Shown: positions 1 to 8,220, counted from the stretch's first letter. The stretch: 35,195 nt of DNA from Moraxellaceae bacterium (GCA_003543245.1 DPJB01000004.1:210-35404); one strand, 5' to 3'. Notes: generated from the letters alone by a model not told the origin. Program-made: numbers and translations.

Positions 1-2
1 TG

Positions 3-374
3 ACGTGCCTGGAGATGCTTGAGCATGTGCCTGATCCGGCTGCCGTGGTGAAGGCCTGCCTCGATCTGGTCAAGCCGGGAGGGATGGTGTTTTTCTCCAC
101 AATCAACCGCAATCCCAAAGCCTACACATTTGCCATTCTCGGGGCCGAGTACATCCTGCGCATGCTGCCCCGCGGCACCCATGACTATGCCAAGTTCATC
201 AAGCCCTCCGAGCTGGCCAGTTGGGTACGTGCTGCCGGCCTCGACATGACGGATATCACCGGTCTGCATTACAACCCGCTGACGCGCCGCTACTGGCTTG
301 GGCCGAATGTGGATGTGAACTACATGATTGCCACAACGCGTCCTGATGCAACAAATGATGGGGGTGCTGACTGA
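3..374 (+). CDS. ubiG: UbiG, ubiquinone 3-O-methyltransferase (3' part only)
   Basis: This is the C-terminal part of the SAM-dependent O-methyltransferase that carries out both O-methylations in ubiquinone synthesis. The reading frame is open back to the window edge and reads TCLEMLEHVPDP, the post-motif I/II region of class I methyltransferases, so the start lies upstream. The segment VKPGGMVFFSTINRN and the tail with HYNPLTRRYWLG are typical of UbiG. About 124 residues are visible of a usual 230–240. Its TGA stop overlaps the ATG of the next gene (TGATG), so the two are translationally coupled. The order ubiG, HAD phosphatase, YciK-like SDR is the one known from Pseudomonas. Confidence 0.95.
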   Translation, partial: TCLEMLEHVPDPAAVVKACLDLVKPGGMVFFSTINRNPKAYTFAILGAEYILRMLPRGTHDYAKFIKPSELASWVRAAGLDMTDITGLHYNPLTRRYWLGPNVDVNYMIATTRPDATNDGGAD

Positions 375-1042
375 TGCTGCGCCCTGAGGCAGTGCTGTTT
401 GATCTGGATGGCACCCTGATAGATACCGCCCCTGACTTTGCTGGCGTATTGAATCGTCAGCTTGCGGCCCATGGACGGCAGCCCTTGCCGTACGAAACCA
501 TTCGCGCCTCCGTCTCGCAGGGCGCGCGCGCCGTAGTGGCACTGGGCTTTGCCGATCGTTATCCGGTGGATTCGGTCGAGTTCGAGGGTATCCGGCAAGA
601 GTTCCTCAGCAAATACCTGCATCATCTGGCGGATGAAACCCGGCTCTTTCCCGACATGGATACCTTGCTGGCCGGGCTTGAAGCATTCGGCATTCCCTGG
701 GGCATTGTCACCAACAAGCCCAGCCTCTACACCATGCCCCTGCTCAAGGCACTCAAGCTTGATACGCGTTGCAGCGTCACCATCTGTCCTGACATGGTGA
801 CCCACACCAAACCGCACCCTGAGCCCATGCTCAAGGCGGCCAAGGCACTTGGTATCAATCCTGAGCGGTGTCTGTACGTGGGCGACCATGTGCGGGACAT
901 TGAGGCTGGCCAGGCCGCCAACATGACGACTGTGGCGGTCAGCTACGGCTATATCCAGGATGGCGACTGTCCGGCCGACTGGCATGCAGATTATCTGGTC
1001 GACTCGGTTTTTGAGCTCTCCCGCCTGCTTGGCATTGAATAA
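374..1042 (+). CDS. mupP: HAD phosphatase, probable N-acetylmuramic acid 6-phosphate phosphatase MupP
   Basis: This is a 222-residue HAD-superfamily phosphatase of the Gph type. HAD motif I is FDLDGT (Asp10 nucleophile, Asp12 acid/base), motif II lies near IVTNKP, the Lys of motif III is in TKPHPEPM, and motif IV is VGDHVRDIEAG. Family annotation is usually phosphoglycolate phosphatase. However, the gene directly downstream of ubiG and upstream of a YciK-like reductase in Pseudomonas is MupP, which dephosphorylates MurNAc-6-phosphate in the MurU cell-wall recycling route. Assignment as MupP rests on this gene order and is inference; a glycolate-salvage Gph cannot be excluded from the motifs. 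It overlaps ubiG by one base-sharing stop/start. Confidence 0.85.
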   Translation: MLRPEAVLFDLDGTLIDTAPDFAGVLNRQLAAHGRQPLPYETIRASVSQGARAVVALGFADRYPVDSVEFEGIRQEFLSKYLHHLADETRLFPDMDTLLAGLEAFGIPWGIVTNKPSLYTMPLLKALKLDTRCSVTICPDMVTHTKPHPEPMLKAAKALGINPERCLYVGDHVRDIEAGQAANMTTVAVSYGYIQDGDCPADWHADYLVDSVFELSRLLGIE

Positions 1043-1069
1043 ACCGGACCCGGATACAGGTAAAAACTG

Positions 1070-1810
1070 ATGAACAACTATGAAGCGCCACCTGGCCTGC
1101 TGGCTGACCGTGTCATTCTGGTTACGGGTGCTGGTGATGGAATTGGTCGTGCGGCGGCAAAAGCACTGGCAGCCCATGGCGCCACCGTTGTGCTGGCCGG
1201 CCGCACGCTGGCCAAGCTGGAAAAGGTTTACGACGAGATAGAAGCTAACGGTGACCCACAGCCTGCACTGGTCCCGGTTGATTTCTCGATAGCCGGCCCG
1301 GAGGAATACCGTCAGCTGGCTGATACCATCGAGAGTGAGTTTGGGCATCTTGATGGCATCCTGCATAACGCAGGCATGCTGGGTGACATTACTCCGCTGG
1401 AAATGTATGACCCGGATACGTGGGACACGGTGATGAAGGTCAACCTGCGTGCCCCGCTGTTACTGACACAGGCATTGCTGCCTTTGCTGAAGCAGTCTCC
1501 GGATGCATCAATCGTATTCACGACCAGTTCAGTGGGGCGACGTGCACGTGCCTTCTGGGGTGCCTATGCCGTATCAAAGTGCGGCATAGAGGGCCTCTCC
1601 CGAATGCTTGCGGATGAGCTGATGAATACCAGCAACATTCGTGTCAATTGCATAAATCCCGGAGCCACAAGAACGACCATGCGCGCGTCGGCATACCCTG
1701 GCGAAGACCCCGCCTCTGTAAAACAGCCGGATGACATAATGCCCCTTTATCTTTACCTGATGGGGCCTGACAGCCTTGGCGTTACGGGGCAGTCGCTGGA
1801 TGCACAGTAA
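1070..1810 (+). CDS. yciK: YciK-family short-chain dehydrogenase/reductase
   Basis: This is a 246-residue classical SDR oxidoreductase. The N-terminal Rossmann motif is TGAGDGIG (about residues 20–27), the NAG motif is HNAGMLG (near residue 100), a serine lies in TTSSVG, and the catalytic YxxxK is YAVSK (near residue 166). The sequence matches the YciK branch, whose substrate is unknown. It starts 27 bp after the phosphatase stop, with AGG about 10 bp upstream of ATG, and is the last gene before a strong terminator. Neighbourhood with ubiG and mupP is conserved in Pseudomonas, but I infer no shared pathway from that. Confidence 0.9.
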   Translation: MNNYEAPPGLLADRVILVTGAGDGIGRAAAKALAAHGATVVLAGRTLAKLEKVYDEIEANGDPQPALVPVDFSIAGPEEYRQLADTIESEFGHLDGILHNAGMLGDITPLEMYDPDTWDTVMKVNLRAPLLLTQALLPLLKQSPDASIVFTTSSVGRRARAFWGAYAVSKCGIEGLSRMLADELMNTSNIRVNCINPGATRTTMRASAYPGEDPASVKQPDDIMPLYLYLMGPDSLGVTGQSLDAQ

Positions 1811-1833
1811 AAACAAGTGACGGCATCATTAAT

Positions 1834-1864
1834 AAAAAAACCGGCCCTGGCGGCCGGTTTTTTT
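1834..1864. terminator. Bidirectional rho-independent terminator
   Basis: Seven A's plus CCGGCC pair with GGCCGG plus seven T's around a 5-nt loop, giving a 13-bp perfect inverted repeat. It lies between the convergent yciK (+) and the DUF374 gene (−) and has a T-run in both directions, so it can serve both. Confidence 0.92.
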
Positions 1865-1890
1865 GTGCGGGCATGAATAATGGTGAGGTC

Positions 1891-2535
1891 TCAGGAAATA
1901 GCGCCCGCAGCAATTCCATGACCTTCGTGCAGTATTTTCTCCAGCTTCCCGGCCAGTGCAGCCTCTCGCGGGTCCTGGTCGCGGGTAATCACGGGCATGC
2001 CCTCGGCAATGCGTACATGAACCCGGGAAAATGGCTTTGGCAAGACGGCTTTGTTCCAGGACCGATGAAACACCCAGGGGCGAGAAATGCCGATGGATGC
2101 GACAAAAATGGGCGCCTGCATGAGCCTTGAAAACTCAAAAACACCAGGCTTGACCTTGTGGATTGGCCCCTTGGGGCCATCGACTGCAAACGAGACGTTG
2201 TTTCCGTTTTTCCGGCAGTGGGAAATCAGGCCGCGCATTGCATTGGCGCCACCACGAGTCGATGAGCCTCGCGCTGTTGCCGCACCCAGCCAGACCAGCA
2301 CGCGGTTCATCAACTCGCCATCCTTGCTGGTTGATGTGATTGTGGCTATACGATAACGCCTGACCAGATGAATCAGACCCAGCTCATCCCCATGCCAGTG
2401 GGCAATCACAACCGGATCGTGATTATCCAGCGCCCTGCGGAATGCCGGGCACTCGTCAAAGGTAACGCGCCATGTCATGCGCAGCAGGCGATAAAAAACA
2501 AATACCATGACAGGCAAAACGTGGCGACGAAACAC
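1891..2535 (-). CDS. DUF374-type lysophospholipid acyltransferase family protein
   Basis: This 214-residue protein of the LPLAT-like DUF374 family resembles acyltransferases that load acyl chains on lipid A or phospholipids; the actual substrate is unknown. The acyltransferase-like motif is AHWHGDE (about residues 45–51). The block STSKDGELMNRVL and the later VDGPKGP with KPGVFEFSR are hallmarks of the family. The first ~18 residues are hydrophobic and may anchor it to the inner membrane. The start is GTG, supported by a G-rich AGGGGG about 8 bp upstream. It lies 60 bp downstream of rluB on the same strand and ends at the shared bidirectional terminator. Confidence 0.85.
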   Translation of the reverse strand: MFRRHVLPVMVFVFYRLLRMTWRVTFDECPAFRRALDNHDPVVIAHWHGDELGLIHLVRRYRIATITSTSKDGELMNRVLVWLGAATARGSSTRGGANAMRGLISHCRKNGNNVSFAVDGPKGPIHKVKPGVFEFSRLMQAPIFVASIGISRPWVFHRSWNKAVLPKPFSRVHVRIAEGMPVITRDQDPREAALAGKLEKILHEGHGIAAGAIS

Positions 2536-2595
2536 TAGCGCACCCCCTGCCAGCGCAATGCACTGTCTGCTGCGACATGGAAAAATGAAGCAGTC

Positions 2596-3462
2596 TTACT
2601 CATCCTTGGTGCGGCCATCGCGCTTCTGCTGGCGCAGGAACCCCCCACGACGCGCAGGCAACGGATTCTCCTGCATTTTCTCCACACGGCGTTTGGCCAG
2701 GCCATAGAGGCCGGTACCGCGGCGCTGGCGCAACTGCACCAGTTCAACCAGCGGGTCAATATCGTGCTTGTCGAGCTCGATATGGCGCCCTGTCTTGAGG
2801 GTGCGCGGAAGTGTCACTGTGCCATAGCGGGTACGCAGTAAACGACTCACTTTCAGGCCTTGTGATTCGAACAGACGTCGCACTTCACGGTTGCGCCCTT
2901 CCTTCACTACCACCTGCAGCCAGCGGTTGAAGCCTTCGCCGCCCAGCTCGGAAATGCGCTCGAATTTGGCGGGCCCGTCTTCCAGTTCCACACCAGCCAG
3001 CAACGCAGCCCGGATCTCCGGCGTGACCTCGCCCATCACACGAACAGCATATTCGCGTTCGATTTCATTGGAGGGATGCATGAGGCGGTTGGCCAGTTCA
3101 CCATCTGTAGTGAACAGCAGCAAGCCGGAGCTGTTTACGTCCAGACGGCCAACCATGACCCAGCGCTCGCCTTTCAGGGGCGGGAGACGGTCAAATACGG
3201 TGGGACGCCCTTCCGGATCCTGACGCGAGCAGATCTCGCCTTCAGGCTTGTAATAGATCAGGACGCGACGGCGTGCCTCGGACTCAACCGTGAAATGGAC
3301 AAGGCGGCCATCCACACGAAGCTCATCGGTAGCCTCGATACGATCACCCAGCGTGGCCAGCTTGCCATTCACGCTAACACGACCATCGACAATCGCCTGC
3401 TCCATATGACGTCGGGAACCCAGGCCAACACGTGCCAGGACTTTTTGCAGTTTTTCACTCAT
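2596..3462 (-). CDS. rluB: RluB, 23S rRNA pseudouridine 2605 synthase
   Basis: This enzyme converts U2605 of 23S rRNA to pseudouridine. It has an N-terminal S4 RNA-binding domain (residues about 3–50, with KVLARVGLGSRR), then the RsuA-type catalytic domain with GRLDVNSSGLLLF (catalytic Asp108), followed by the KEGRNREVRR block. The tail after residue 250 is basic and Arg/Lys-rich, as in other RluB proteins. I chose the ATG at 3462 (MSEKLQKVLA), which matches family N-termini; an in-frame TTG seven codons upstream is possible, since neither start has a strong ribosome site. It is co-oriented with scpA–scpB, a common arrangement. Confidence 0.93.
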   Translation of the reverse strand: MSEKLQKVLARVGLGSRRHMEQAIVDGRVSVNGKLATLGDRIEATDELRVDGRLVHFTVESEARRRVLIYYKPEGEICSRQDPEGRPTVFDRLPPLKGERWVMVGRLDVNSSGLLLFTTDGELANRLMHPSNEIEREYAVRVMGEVTPEIRAALLAGVELEDGPAKFERISELGGEGFNRWLQVVVKEGRNREVRRLFESQGLKVSRLLRTRYGTVTLPRTLKTGRHIELDKHDIDPLVELVQLRQRRGTGLYGLAKRRVEKMQENPLPARRGGFLRQQKRDGRTKDE

Positions 3463-3526
3463 GGGGCAGACAACTCTCAAGGTTTTTCATAATCGTCTCA
3501 ACTTTCCAGCTGTAACGACGCGGGTC

Positions 3527-4216
3527 TTACTCGTAAATCCTGTCATCCGGCACATCACCGGATTCTTCACGCTGCATCTCTTCTTCAAGCTCTGCCATGA
3601 CATCGGCCAGCTTGTCCGCTTCCAGACGCTCCGGATCACCACTTCCGACAGCCTGCGCCTCAAGGAACTCCAGCTCCTCGTTAATCTGCTCAAGATCGCG
3701 AATCTCGGAAAGCGAGGGCAATTCAGCAAGGCTTTTCAGGTTGAAACTGTCCAGAAACTCTCTCGTCGTGGCGAACAGGGCCGGACGTCCGGGAACATCC
3801 CGGTGACCTGCCACACGAATCCACTCGCGCTCAATCAATGTCTTGATGATGTGGGAGCTGACAGATACGCCGCGGATTTCCTCGATCTCGGACCGGGTAA
3901 TGGGCTGGCGATAGGCAATCAGTGCCAGTGTCTCCAGCAGTGCGCGCGAGTAACGCGACGGTTTTTCATCCCAGAGACGGCTGACCCAGGGGCCGGTTTC
4001 CTGACGCACCTGGAAGCGGAATCCCGACGCAACTTCCTTGAGCTCGATGCCGTGCGCGGCATAGTCCGCTTTCAGCTCGTCCAGCACTGCGCGCATGTCG
4101 CTGTTGCTCGGGCGACCTTCTTCATCAAACAGCAGGCCGAGCTGCTCCAGACTCAGCGGCTGACCGGCTGCAAAAATTGCACCTTCAAGAATTTTTTTAA
4201 GAAGCACGGCATCCAC
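3527..4216 (-). CDS. scpB: ScpB, segregation and condensation protein B
   Basis: ScpB is the winged-helix kleisin-interacting subunit that works with ScpA and SMC (encoded at 15259–18759) in chromosome compaction and segregation. The protein is about 229 residues with two winged-helix domains; family motifs include LLETLALIAYRQPITRSEIEEIRG and a GRPALFATT segment. The start is uncertain. A TTG at 4222 overlaps the scpA stop as TTGA but sits only 2 bp from the GGGG of AGAAGGGG. A GTG at 4216 has better spacing (about 7 bp) and is used here. The acidic C-terminal tail mirrors that of ScpA. Confidence 0.94.
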   Translation of the reverse strand: MDAVLLKKILEGAIFAAGQPLSLEQLGLLFDEEGRPSNSDMRAVLDELKADYAAHGIELKEVASGFRFQVRQETGPWVSRLWDEKPSRYSRALLETLALIAYRQPITRSEIEEIRGVSVSSHIIKTLIEREWIRVAGHRDVPGRPALFATTREFLDSFNLKSLAELPSLSEIRDLEQINEELEFLEAQAVGSGDPERLEADKLADVMAELEEEMQREESGDVPDDRIYE

Positions 4217-4218
4217 GT

Positions 4219-5304
4219 TCAATCCCCTTCTGCCGAGAAGTCGCTTTCACCGGCATCTTCATCCCAATAATCGTCACCCAGGTCTTGCGGGCTATCAGTA
4301 GCTGCCTCGACAGGTGGCTCTTCAAAAGCATCCTCGGGGCCTTCATCCTGCAACTCGGCAAGGTCATAACCGTTGCCTTCGGCCTGCTGCGCCCTCGCCT
4401 TTACATGGATCGGACCCAGAAATTCGGTCTGCACCAGATCGATAATGCCTTCCTTGACCAGTTCAAGAATGGACATGAATGTCACCACCACGCCAAGGCG
4501 TCCTTCCTCCAGCGTGAACAACGACACAAATGGAAGAAACTCACGGCCCTTCAACATTTCCAGCACCTGCGCCATTTTCTCGCGCAGTGTCAGGGTTTCC
4601 TTTGAAACCTGATGACTCTCAAAAAGGTCTGCACGGCGCAATACATCCTGCAGGGCCAGCAATACTTCACGAAGATCAACCTGCGGCAGCTCTTTCTCTC
4701 GCGTGTACTCGGGACCGGCCGCCTGGACTGCCCAAAAATCGCGTCCTTCCTGAGGCATTTCTTCCAGATCGGCGGCAGCCTTCTTGAAGCGCTCGTATTC
4801 CTGCAGGCGACGAATGAGTTCGGCGCGCGGATCTTCTTCTTCCTCGCCATCCTCGCTTTTGGGGCGCGGCAACAGGGAGCGGGACTTGATCTCGCCCAGC
4901 ACGGCAGCCATAACGAGATACTCGGCCGCCAGCTCCATGTTGATGGCGTGCATCATCTCGACATACGCCATGTACTGCTTGGTTATTTCTGCGACTGGAA
5001 TATCAAGAATGTCGAGATTCTGGCGACGGATCAGATAGAGCAGCAGATCCAGCGGTCCCTCGAAGGCTTCAAGGAAAACCTCAAGGGCATCGGGTGGAAT
5101 GTAGAGGTCATCAGGCAGCTTCATGAACGCCTGGCCATAGACCAGGGCAAAGGGCATTTCCTGCTGCTGTGGAGGGGGCTCGGCAGTCGCTGTATCCGTG
5201 GCCAAAGAGCCGGCAGCCTGCTCGGCGACGGCAATATCCGTCTCCGCCTGAATGTCAGCGAGTGCTGCGAGTACCCTTTCGTCGTCCTGTGGGGTTTTGC
5301 TCAT
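4219..5304 (-). CDS. scpA: ScpA, segregation and condensation protein A (kleisin)
   Basis: ScpA is the kleisin subunit that bridges the SMC heads. The core signature EAFEGPLDLLLYLIRRQNLDI begins around residue 82, followed by YLVMAAVLGEIKSRSLLPRP. At 361 residues it is longer than most family members (about 250–290). The excess is a low-complexity N-terminal extension of about 75 residues and an acidic C-terminal tail rich in Asp/Glu after about residue 315. It overlaps scpB by a few bases, so the two are coupled. The ATG at 5304 is the only convincing start. Confidence 0.95.
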   Translation of the reverse strand: MSKTPQDDERVLAALADIQAETDIAVAEQAAGSLATDTATAEPPPQQQEMPFALVYGQAFMKLPDDLYIPPDALEVFLEAFEGPLDLLLYLIRRQNLDILDIPVAEITKQYMAYVEMMHAINMELAAEYLVMAAVLGEIKSRSLLPRPKSEDGEEEEDPRAELIRRLQEYERFKKAAADLEEMPQEGRDFWAVQAAGPEYTREKELPQVDLREVLLALQDVLRRADLFESHQVSKETLTLREKMAQVLEMLKGREFLPFVSLFTLEEGRLGVVVTFMSILELVKEGIIDLVQTEFLGPIHVKARAQQAEGNGYDLAELQDEGPEDAFEEPPVEAATDSPQDLGDDYWDEDAGESDFSAEGD

Positions 5305-5372
5305 CTTGCCCTCTGTGCCGCTTCACAGCGGTGAATAAAGCCCATGTTGTCCTGAACTACCGGCAACAAACC

Positions 5373-6587
5373 CTAGCGATACGCCAGACCCATTGCCGCG
5401 CGAACATCACGCAGTGTGTCTTCAGCAATGGCCGATGCATTTTCAGCGCCACGCTCCAGAATGCTGCGAATCAGGTCCGGGCTGTCCTCAAACTCCCTTG
5501 CGCGTTCGCGCATGGGGGCCAGTTCTGCATTTACAGCATCAATTACCGGTTTTTTGCACTCGATACAGCCGATACCGGCTGAACGACATCCCTGCTGCAC
5601 CCACTGCCTTGTTGCATCGTCCGAGTAGACTTCATGCAACTGCCACACAGGACATACATCCGGATTGCCCGCATCATGCCGGCGGACACGTGCCGGGTCT
5701 GTCGGCATCTTGCGGATTTTGGCATCCACATCATCCGGCAGCTCGCGCAGGGAAATGAAGTTGCCATAGGACTTGGACATTTTCTGACCATCCAGTCCCG
5801 GCATCTTGGAGGCCGGCGTCAGCAGGGCCTGAGGTTCGGGCAGAATGATCTTGCCGGAGCCTTCCAGCGAGCCCAGAAGACGCTCCTTGTCGCCAAGGGT
5901 AATGTTCTGCTGGTCCTTGACCAGTGCCTGTGCAGTTGCGAGGGCATCGTCATCACCCGACTCCTGATAACGCCGACGAAGGTCGGCATAGAGCTTGGCG
6001 GACTTCTTGCCCATCTTGGTAATGGCCGCTTCGACCGCTTCCTCGAAGCCGGGCTCACGCCCGTACAGATGGTTGAAGCGACGAGCCACCTCACGGGTGA
6101 TCTCGACATGGGCAATCTGGTCTGCACCAACGGGTACCAGTCCTGCGCGGTAGATCAGGATATCCGCGCTCTGCAGCAGTGGGTAACCCAGAAAACCGTA
6201 GGTGGACAGGTCCTGATCCTTGAGCTTGTCCTGCTGATCCTTGTAGGTCGGGACGCGCTCCAGCCAGCTCAGCGGCGTCATCATCGAAAGCAGCAGATGC
6301 AGTTCTGCGTGCTCAGGCACTTGTGATTGCACAAAAATGTTGGCGTTGTTGGGGTTTACGCCCGCCGCCAGCCAGTCCACCACCATTTCAAACACGCTTT
6401 GCTGGATGCCCTGGGGATTCTCATAGGCAGTGGTCAGCGCATGCCAGTCGGCCGCAAAGAAGAAGCAGTCATATTCATACTGCAGTTTCACCCAGTTCCT
6501 GAGTACGCCATGGTAGTGACCGAGATGCAGACGGCCTGTCGGGCGCATGCCGGACAAAACACGTTGCTGGGAGGCGATGGAACTCAA
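5373..6587 (-). CDS. trpS: TrpS, tryptophanyl-tRNA synthetase, long form with Fe–S-type Cys motif
   Basis: This is a class I aminoacyl-tRNA synthetase that charges tRNA-Trp. The HIGH-type motif is HLGHYHG (residues 21–27) and the KMSKS loop is at 269–273. At 404 residues it is about 70 longer than E. coli TrpS, with an insertion between about residues 175 and 255. The C-terminal part carries Cys312, Cys334, Cys341 and Cys344 (C-x21-C-x6-C-x2-C). This is close to the [4Fe–4S] motif described for Thermotoga TrpRS; whether a cluster binds here is inference. The start codon is TTG, supported by AAAGGAG 6 bp upstream (6594–6600). It follows yciO after a structured 161-bp leader. Confidence 0.95.
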   Translation of the reverse strand: MSSIASQQRVLSGMRPTGRLHLGHYHGVLRNWVKLQYEYDCFFFAADWHALTTAYENPQGIQQSVFEMVVDWLAAGVNPNNANIFVQSQVPEHAELHLLLSMMTPLSWLERVPTYKDQQDKLKDQDLSTYGFLGYPLLQSADILIYRAGLVPVGADQIAHVEITREVARRFNHLYGREPGFEEAVEAAITKMGKKSAKLYADLRRRYQESGDDDALATAQALVKDQQNITLGDKERLLGSLEGSGKIILPEPQALLTPASKMPGLDGQKMSKSYGNFISLRELPDDVDAKIRKMPTDPARVRRHDAGNPDVCPVWQLHEVYSDDATRQWVQQGCRSAGIGCIECKKPVIDAVNAELAPMRERAREFEDSPDLIRSILERGAENASAIAEDTLRDVRAAMGLAYR

Positions 6588-6620
6588 GTGGGACTCCTTT
6601 GACGACAGACTTGGATACGG

Positions 6621-6713
6621 ACTTGTCGGGCTGGCAAATCAGCCGGCAAGTATATCGACAACACGGGAAAAAAGCATGGGCAAAGGGTGGCGGCCCGGTC
6701 CGGGAATCCACCC
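6621..6713 (-). promoter_or_regulatory. Two hairpins in the yciO–trpS intergenic leader
   Basis: The 161-bp gap upstream of trpS holds two inverted repeats. At 6685–6713, GGGTGG/CCACCC encloses an inner CCCG/CGGG stem (as read on the − strand). At 6621–6651, a stem of about 12 bp has one mismatch and one bulge around a 6-nt loop. Neither is followed directly by a T-run on the − strand; the six T's at 6668–6673 lie about 11 bp beyond the first. They could end yciO transcription partly or act in the trpS leader. No Trp-rich leader peptide is visible. Confidence 0.35.
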
Positions 6714-6748
6714 GGGACTTGGGAGCAGCATGATTCTGGCGCATGCGT

Positions 6749-7369
6749 CTATAGAAACGGGGCTGGATCGCCTCTGCCCTGCCTCAGGACAACCGGACTG
6801 TCACCACTGAGATCCACCACGGTCGTTGGCTCCAGTGTGCCAAAGCCGCCATCAATGATGAGGTCAAGACGTGAACCCACTCGTTCGCGCACTTCCTCGG
6901 GATCATTCATGGGGTACTCATCACCGGGCAGTTGCAGGGTGGATGTCAGCAAGGGCTCGCCCAGCTCGGCAAGGAGCGCCTGGCTGATGGCATGCTCTGG
7001 AACCCGGATCCCGATGGTCTTGCGCTTTGGGTGCAGCAAGCGCTTGGGGACTTCGCTGGTTGCGGCCAGGATGAAGGTATATGCACCGGGCGTATGGGTC
7101 TTGAGCAGCCGGTAGGTGGCATTGTCGACCTTGGCATAGGTGGCAATGTCGGAGAGGTCGCGGCAAAGCAGGGTGAAGTTGTGGCGCTCATCCAGTTCAC
7201 GCAAGCGGACAATGCGCTCCATGGCCGCCTTGTCGCCGATGTGGCAACCCAGCGCATAGGCGGAGTCGGTAGGATAGGCAATGACTGCGCCCGCCTGAAT
7301 CATGCCGACTGCCTGCTTGATCAGTCGTGCCTGCGGGTTGTCAGGGTGTACATAGAAATACTGGCTCAT
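6749..7369 (-). CDS. yciO: YciO, Sua5/YrdC-family protein
   Basis: This 206-residue protein belongs to the Sua5/YciO/YrdC family, whose best-known members make threonylcarbamoyl-AMP for the t6A37 tRNA modification. The YciO branch is close to TsaC, but its own role is less certain. The family motif AYPTDSAYALGCHIGDK is present near residues 33–49, and the segment IGIRVPEH follows. The ATG at 7369 (MSQYFYVHPDNPQ) is the family start; the open frame upstream of it lies inside rnm. Its ATG overlaps the rnm stop (ATGA), so the two genes are coupled. Confidence 0.92.
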   Translation of the reverse strand: MSQYFYVHPDNPQARLIKQAVGMIQAGAVIAYPTDSAYALGCHIGDKAAMERIVRLRELDERHNFTLLCRDLSDIATYAKVDNATYRLLKTHTPGAYTFILAATSEVPKRLLHPKRKTIGIRVPEHAISQALLAELGEPLLTSTLQLPGDEYPMNDPEEVRERVGSRLDLIIDGGFGTLEPTTVVDLSGDSPVVLRQGRGDPAPFL

Positions 7370-8220
7370 ACGGCGTCCTCCCCGGAAATCCATCGCCGCC
7401 AGACGGGGCGGCATTCTGCCGGCAGCGAGGGAAATCGTCCCAGCTGAATCCATGGAATGTGGGGGCCATGAAAGTCGCTCCCCTGGGATGCTTCCAGGTC
7501 AAACTGGGTTGTCAGCTGCCCCAGATACCGCACCACATCCGGCTTTTCTGTTGCGGTGGCGACTTCCATGGCCTCCCCTCCCGCTTCCTTGAACAGCCCG
7601 ATAAGGGTACGTAACTTGGTCCGGGTCAGTGGATACCGTCCCGGGTGGGCCAATACGGCTGTGCCGCCCGCATTGCGGATCAGGCCGACTGCAGTCGTCA
7701 GGTCCACCCATGGCATCGGGACATCCCCCGGTTTGCCATTACCAAGATATTTGTCGAAGGCTCCCTGCATGCTGCTGACGGCACCCGTCTGCACCAGCCA
7801 TTGGGCAAAATGGGTGCGGCTGATGCGGTTGGGTTCGCCACCAGCCAGTGCCAGAGCCGCCTCGTAGGCCCCCGGTCTTTTGGCCTTGTCCAGTCGAGCG
7901 GCAATTGCCCGGGCCCGCTCGCCTCGAGCATCCGCCTGCCTGGCGAGCCCCGCCACCAGCCCGGGATGATGAATGTCCAGTCCCAGGCCAACCACATGAA
8001 CGGAAAATCCTTTCCATAGGGTAGACAACTCGAGTCCCGGCAGTAGCTGCATACCCAGTGAAGAGGCAGTTGCACTCGCCTCCGGGACCCCGACAACGGA
8101 ATCATGATCCGTCAAGGCCAGCACCTCCACCCCGGCTGCATGGGCACGAGTCACCAGGTCGGCCGGGCTCAGGGCGCCGTCCGAGCAAATGCTGTGGGTA
8201 TGAAGGTCAACAACGGGCAT
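7366..8220 (-). CDS. rnm: RNase AM / PHP-domain phosphoesterase (YciV, TrpH)
   Basis: This is a 284-residue PHP-domain metallo-phosphoesterase. The E. coli homologue (YciV/TrpH, RNase AM) hydrolyses 3',5'-nucleoside bisphosphates and acts as a 5'-3' exoribonuclease in rRNA 5'-end maturation. Metal-ligand motifs are clear: VDLHTHSICSDG (residues 4–15), LTDHDS (about 36–41), then AHPGRY and SDFHGPH toward the C terminus. It is the first gene of the run rnm–yciO–trpS–scpA–scpB–rluB and is divergent from yciB, with 57 bp between the starts. Confidence 0.93.
   Translation of the reverse strand: MPVVDLHTHSICSDGALSPADLVTRAHAAGVEVLALTDHDSVVGVPEASATASSLGMQLLPGLELSTLWKGFSVHVVGLGLDIHHPGLVAGLARQADARGERARAIAARLDKAKRPGAYEAALALAGGEPNRISRTHFAQWLVQTGAVSSMQGAFDKYLGNGKPGDVPMPWVDLTTAVGLIRNAGGTAVLAHPGRYPLTRTKLRTLIGLFKEAGGEAMEVATATEKPDVVRYLGQLTTQFDLEASQGSDFHGPHIPWIQLGRFPSLPAECRPVWRRWISGEDAV

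Noticed and set aside
320..1366. A 348-codon open frame on the − strand opposite mupP and yciK
   Set aside because: It is antisense to two well-supported genes, with Cys/His/Arg-rich composition typical of shadow frames and no family resemblance.
6680..6750. A tRNA gene in the GC-rich palindromic stretch upstream of trpS
   Set aside because: No cloverleaf, no GTTCRA T-loop and no acceptor stem can be drawn; only simple hairpins are present.
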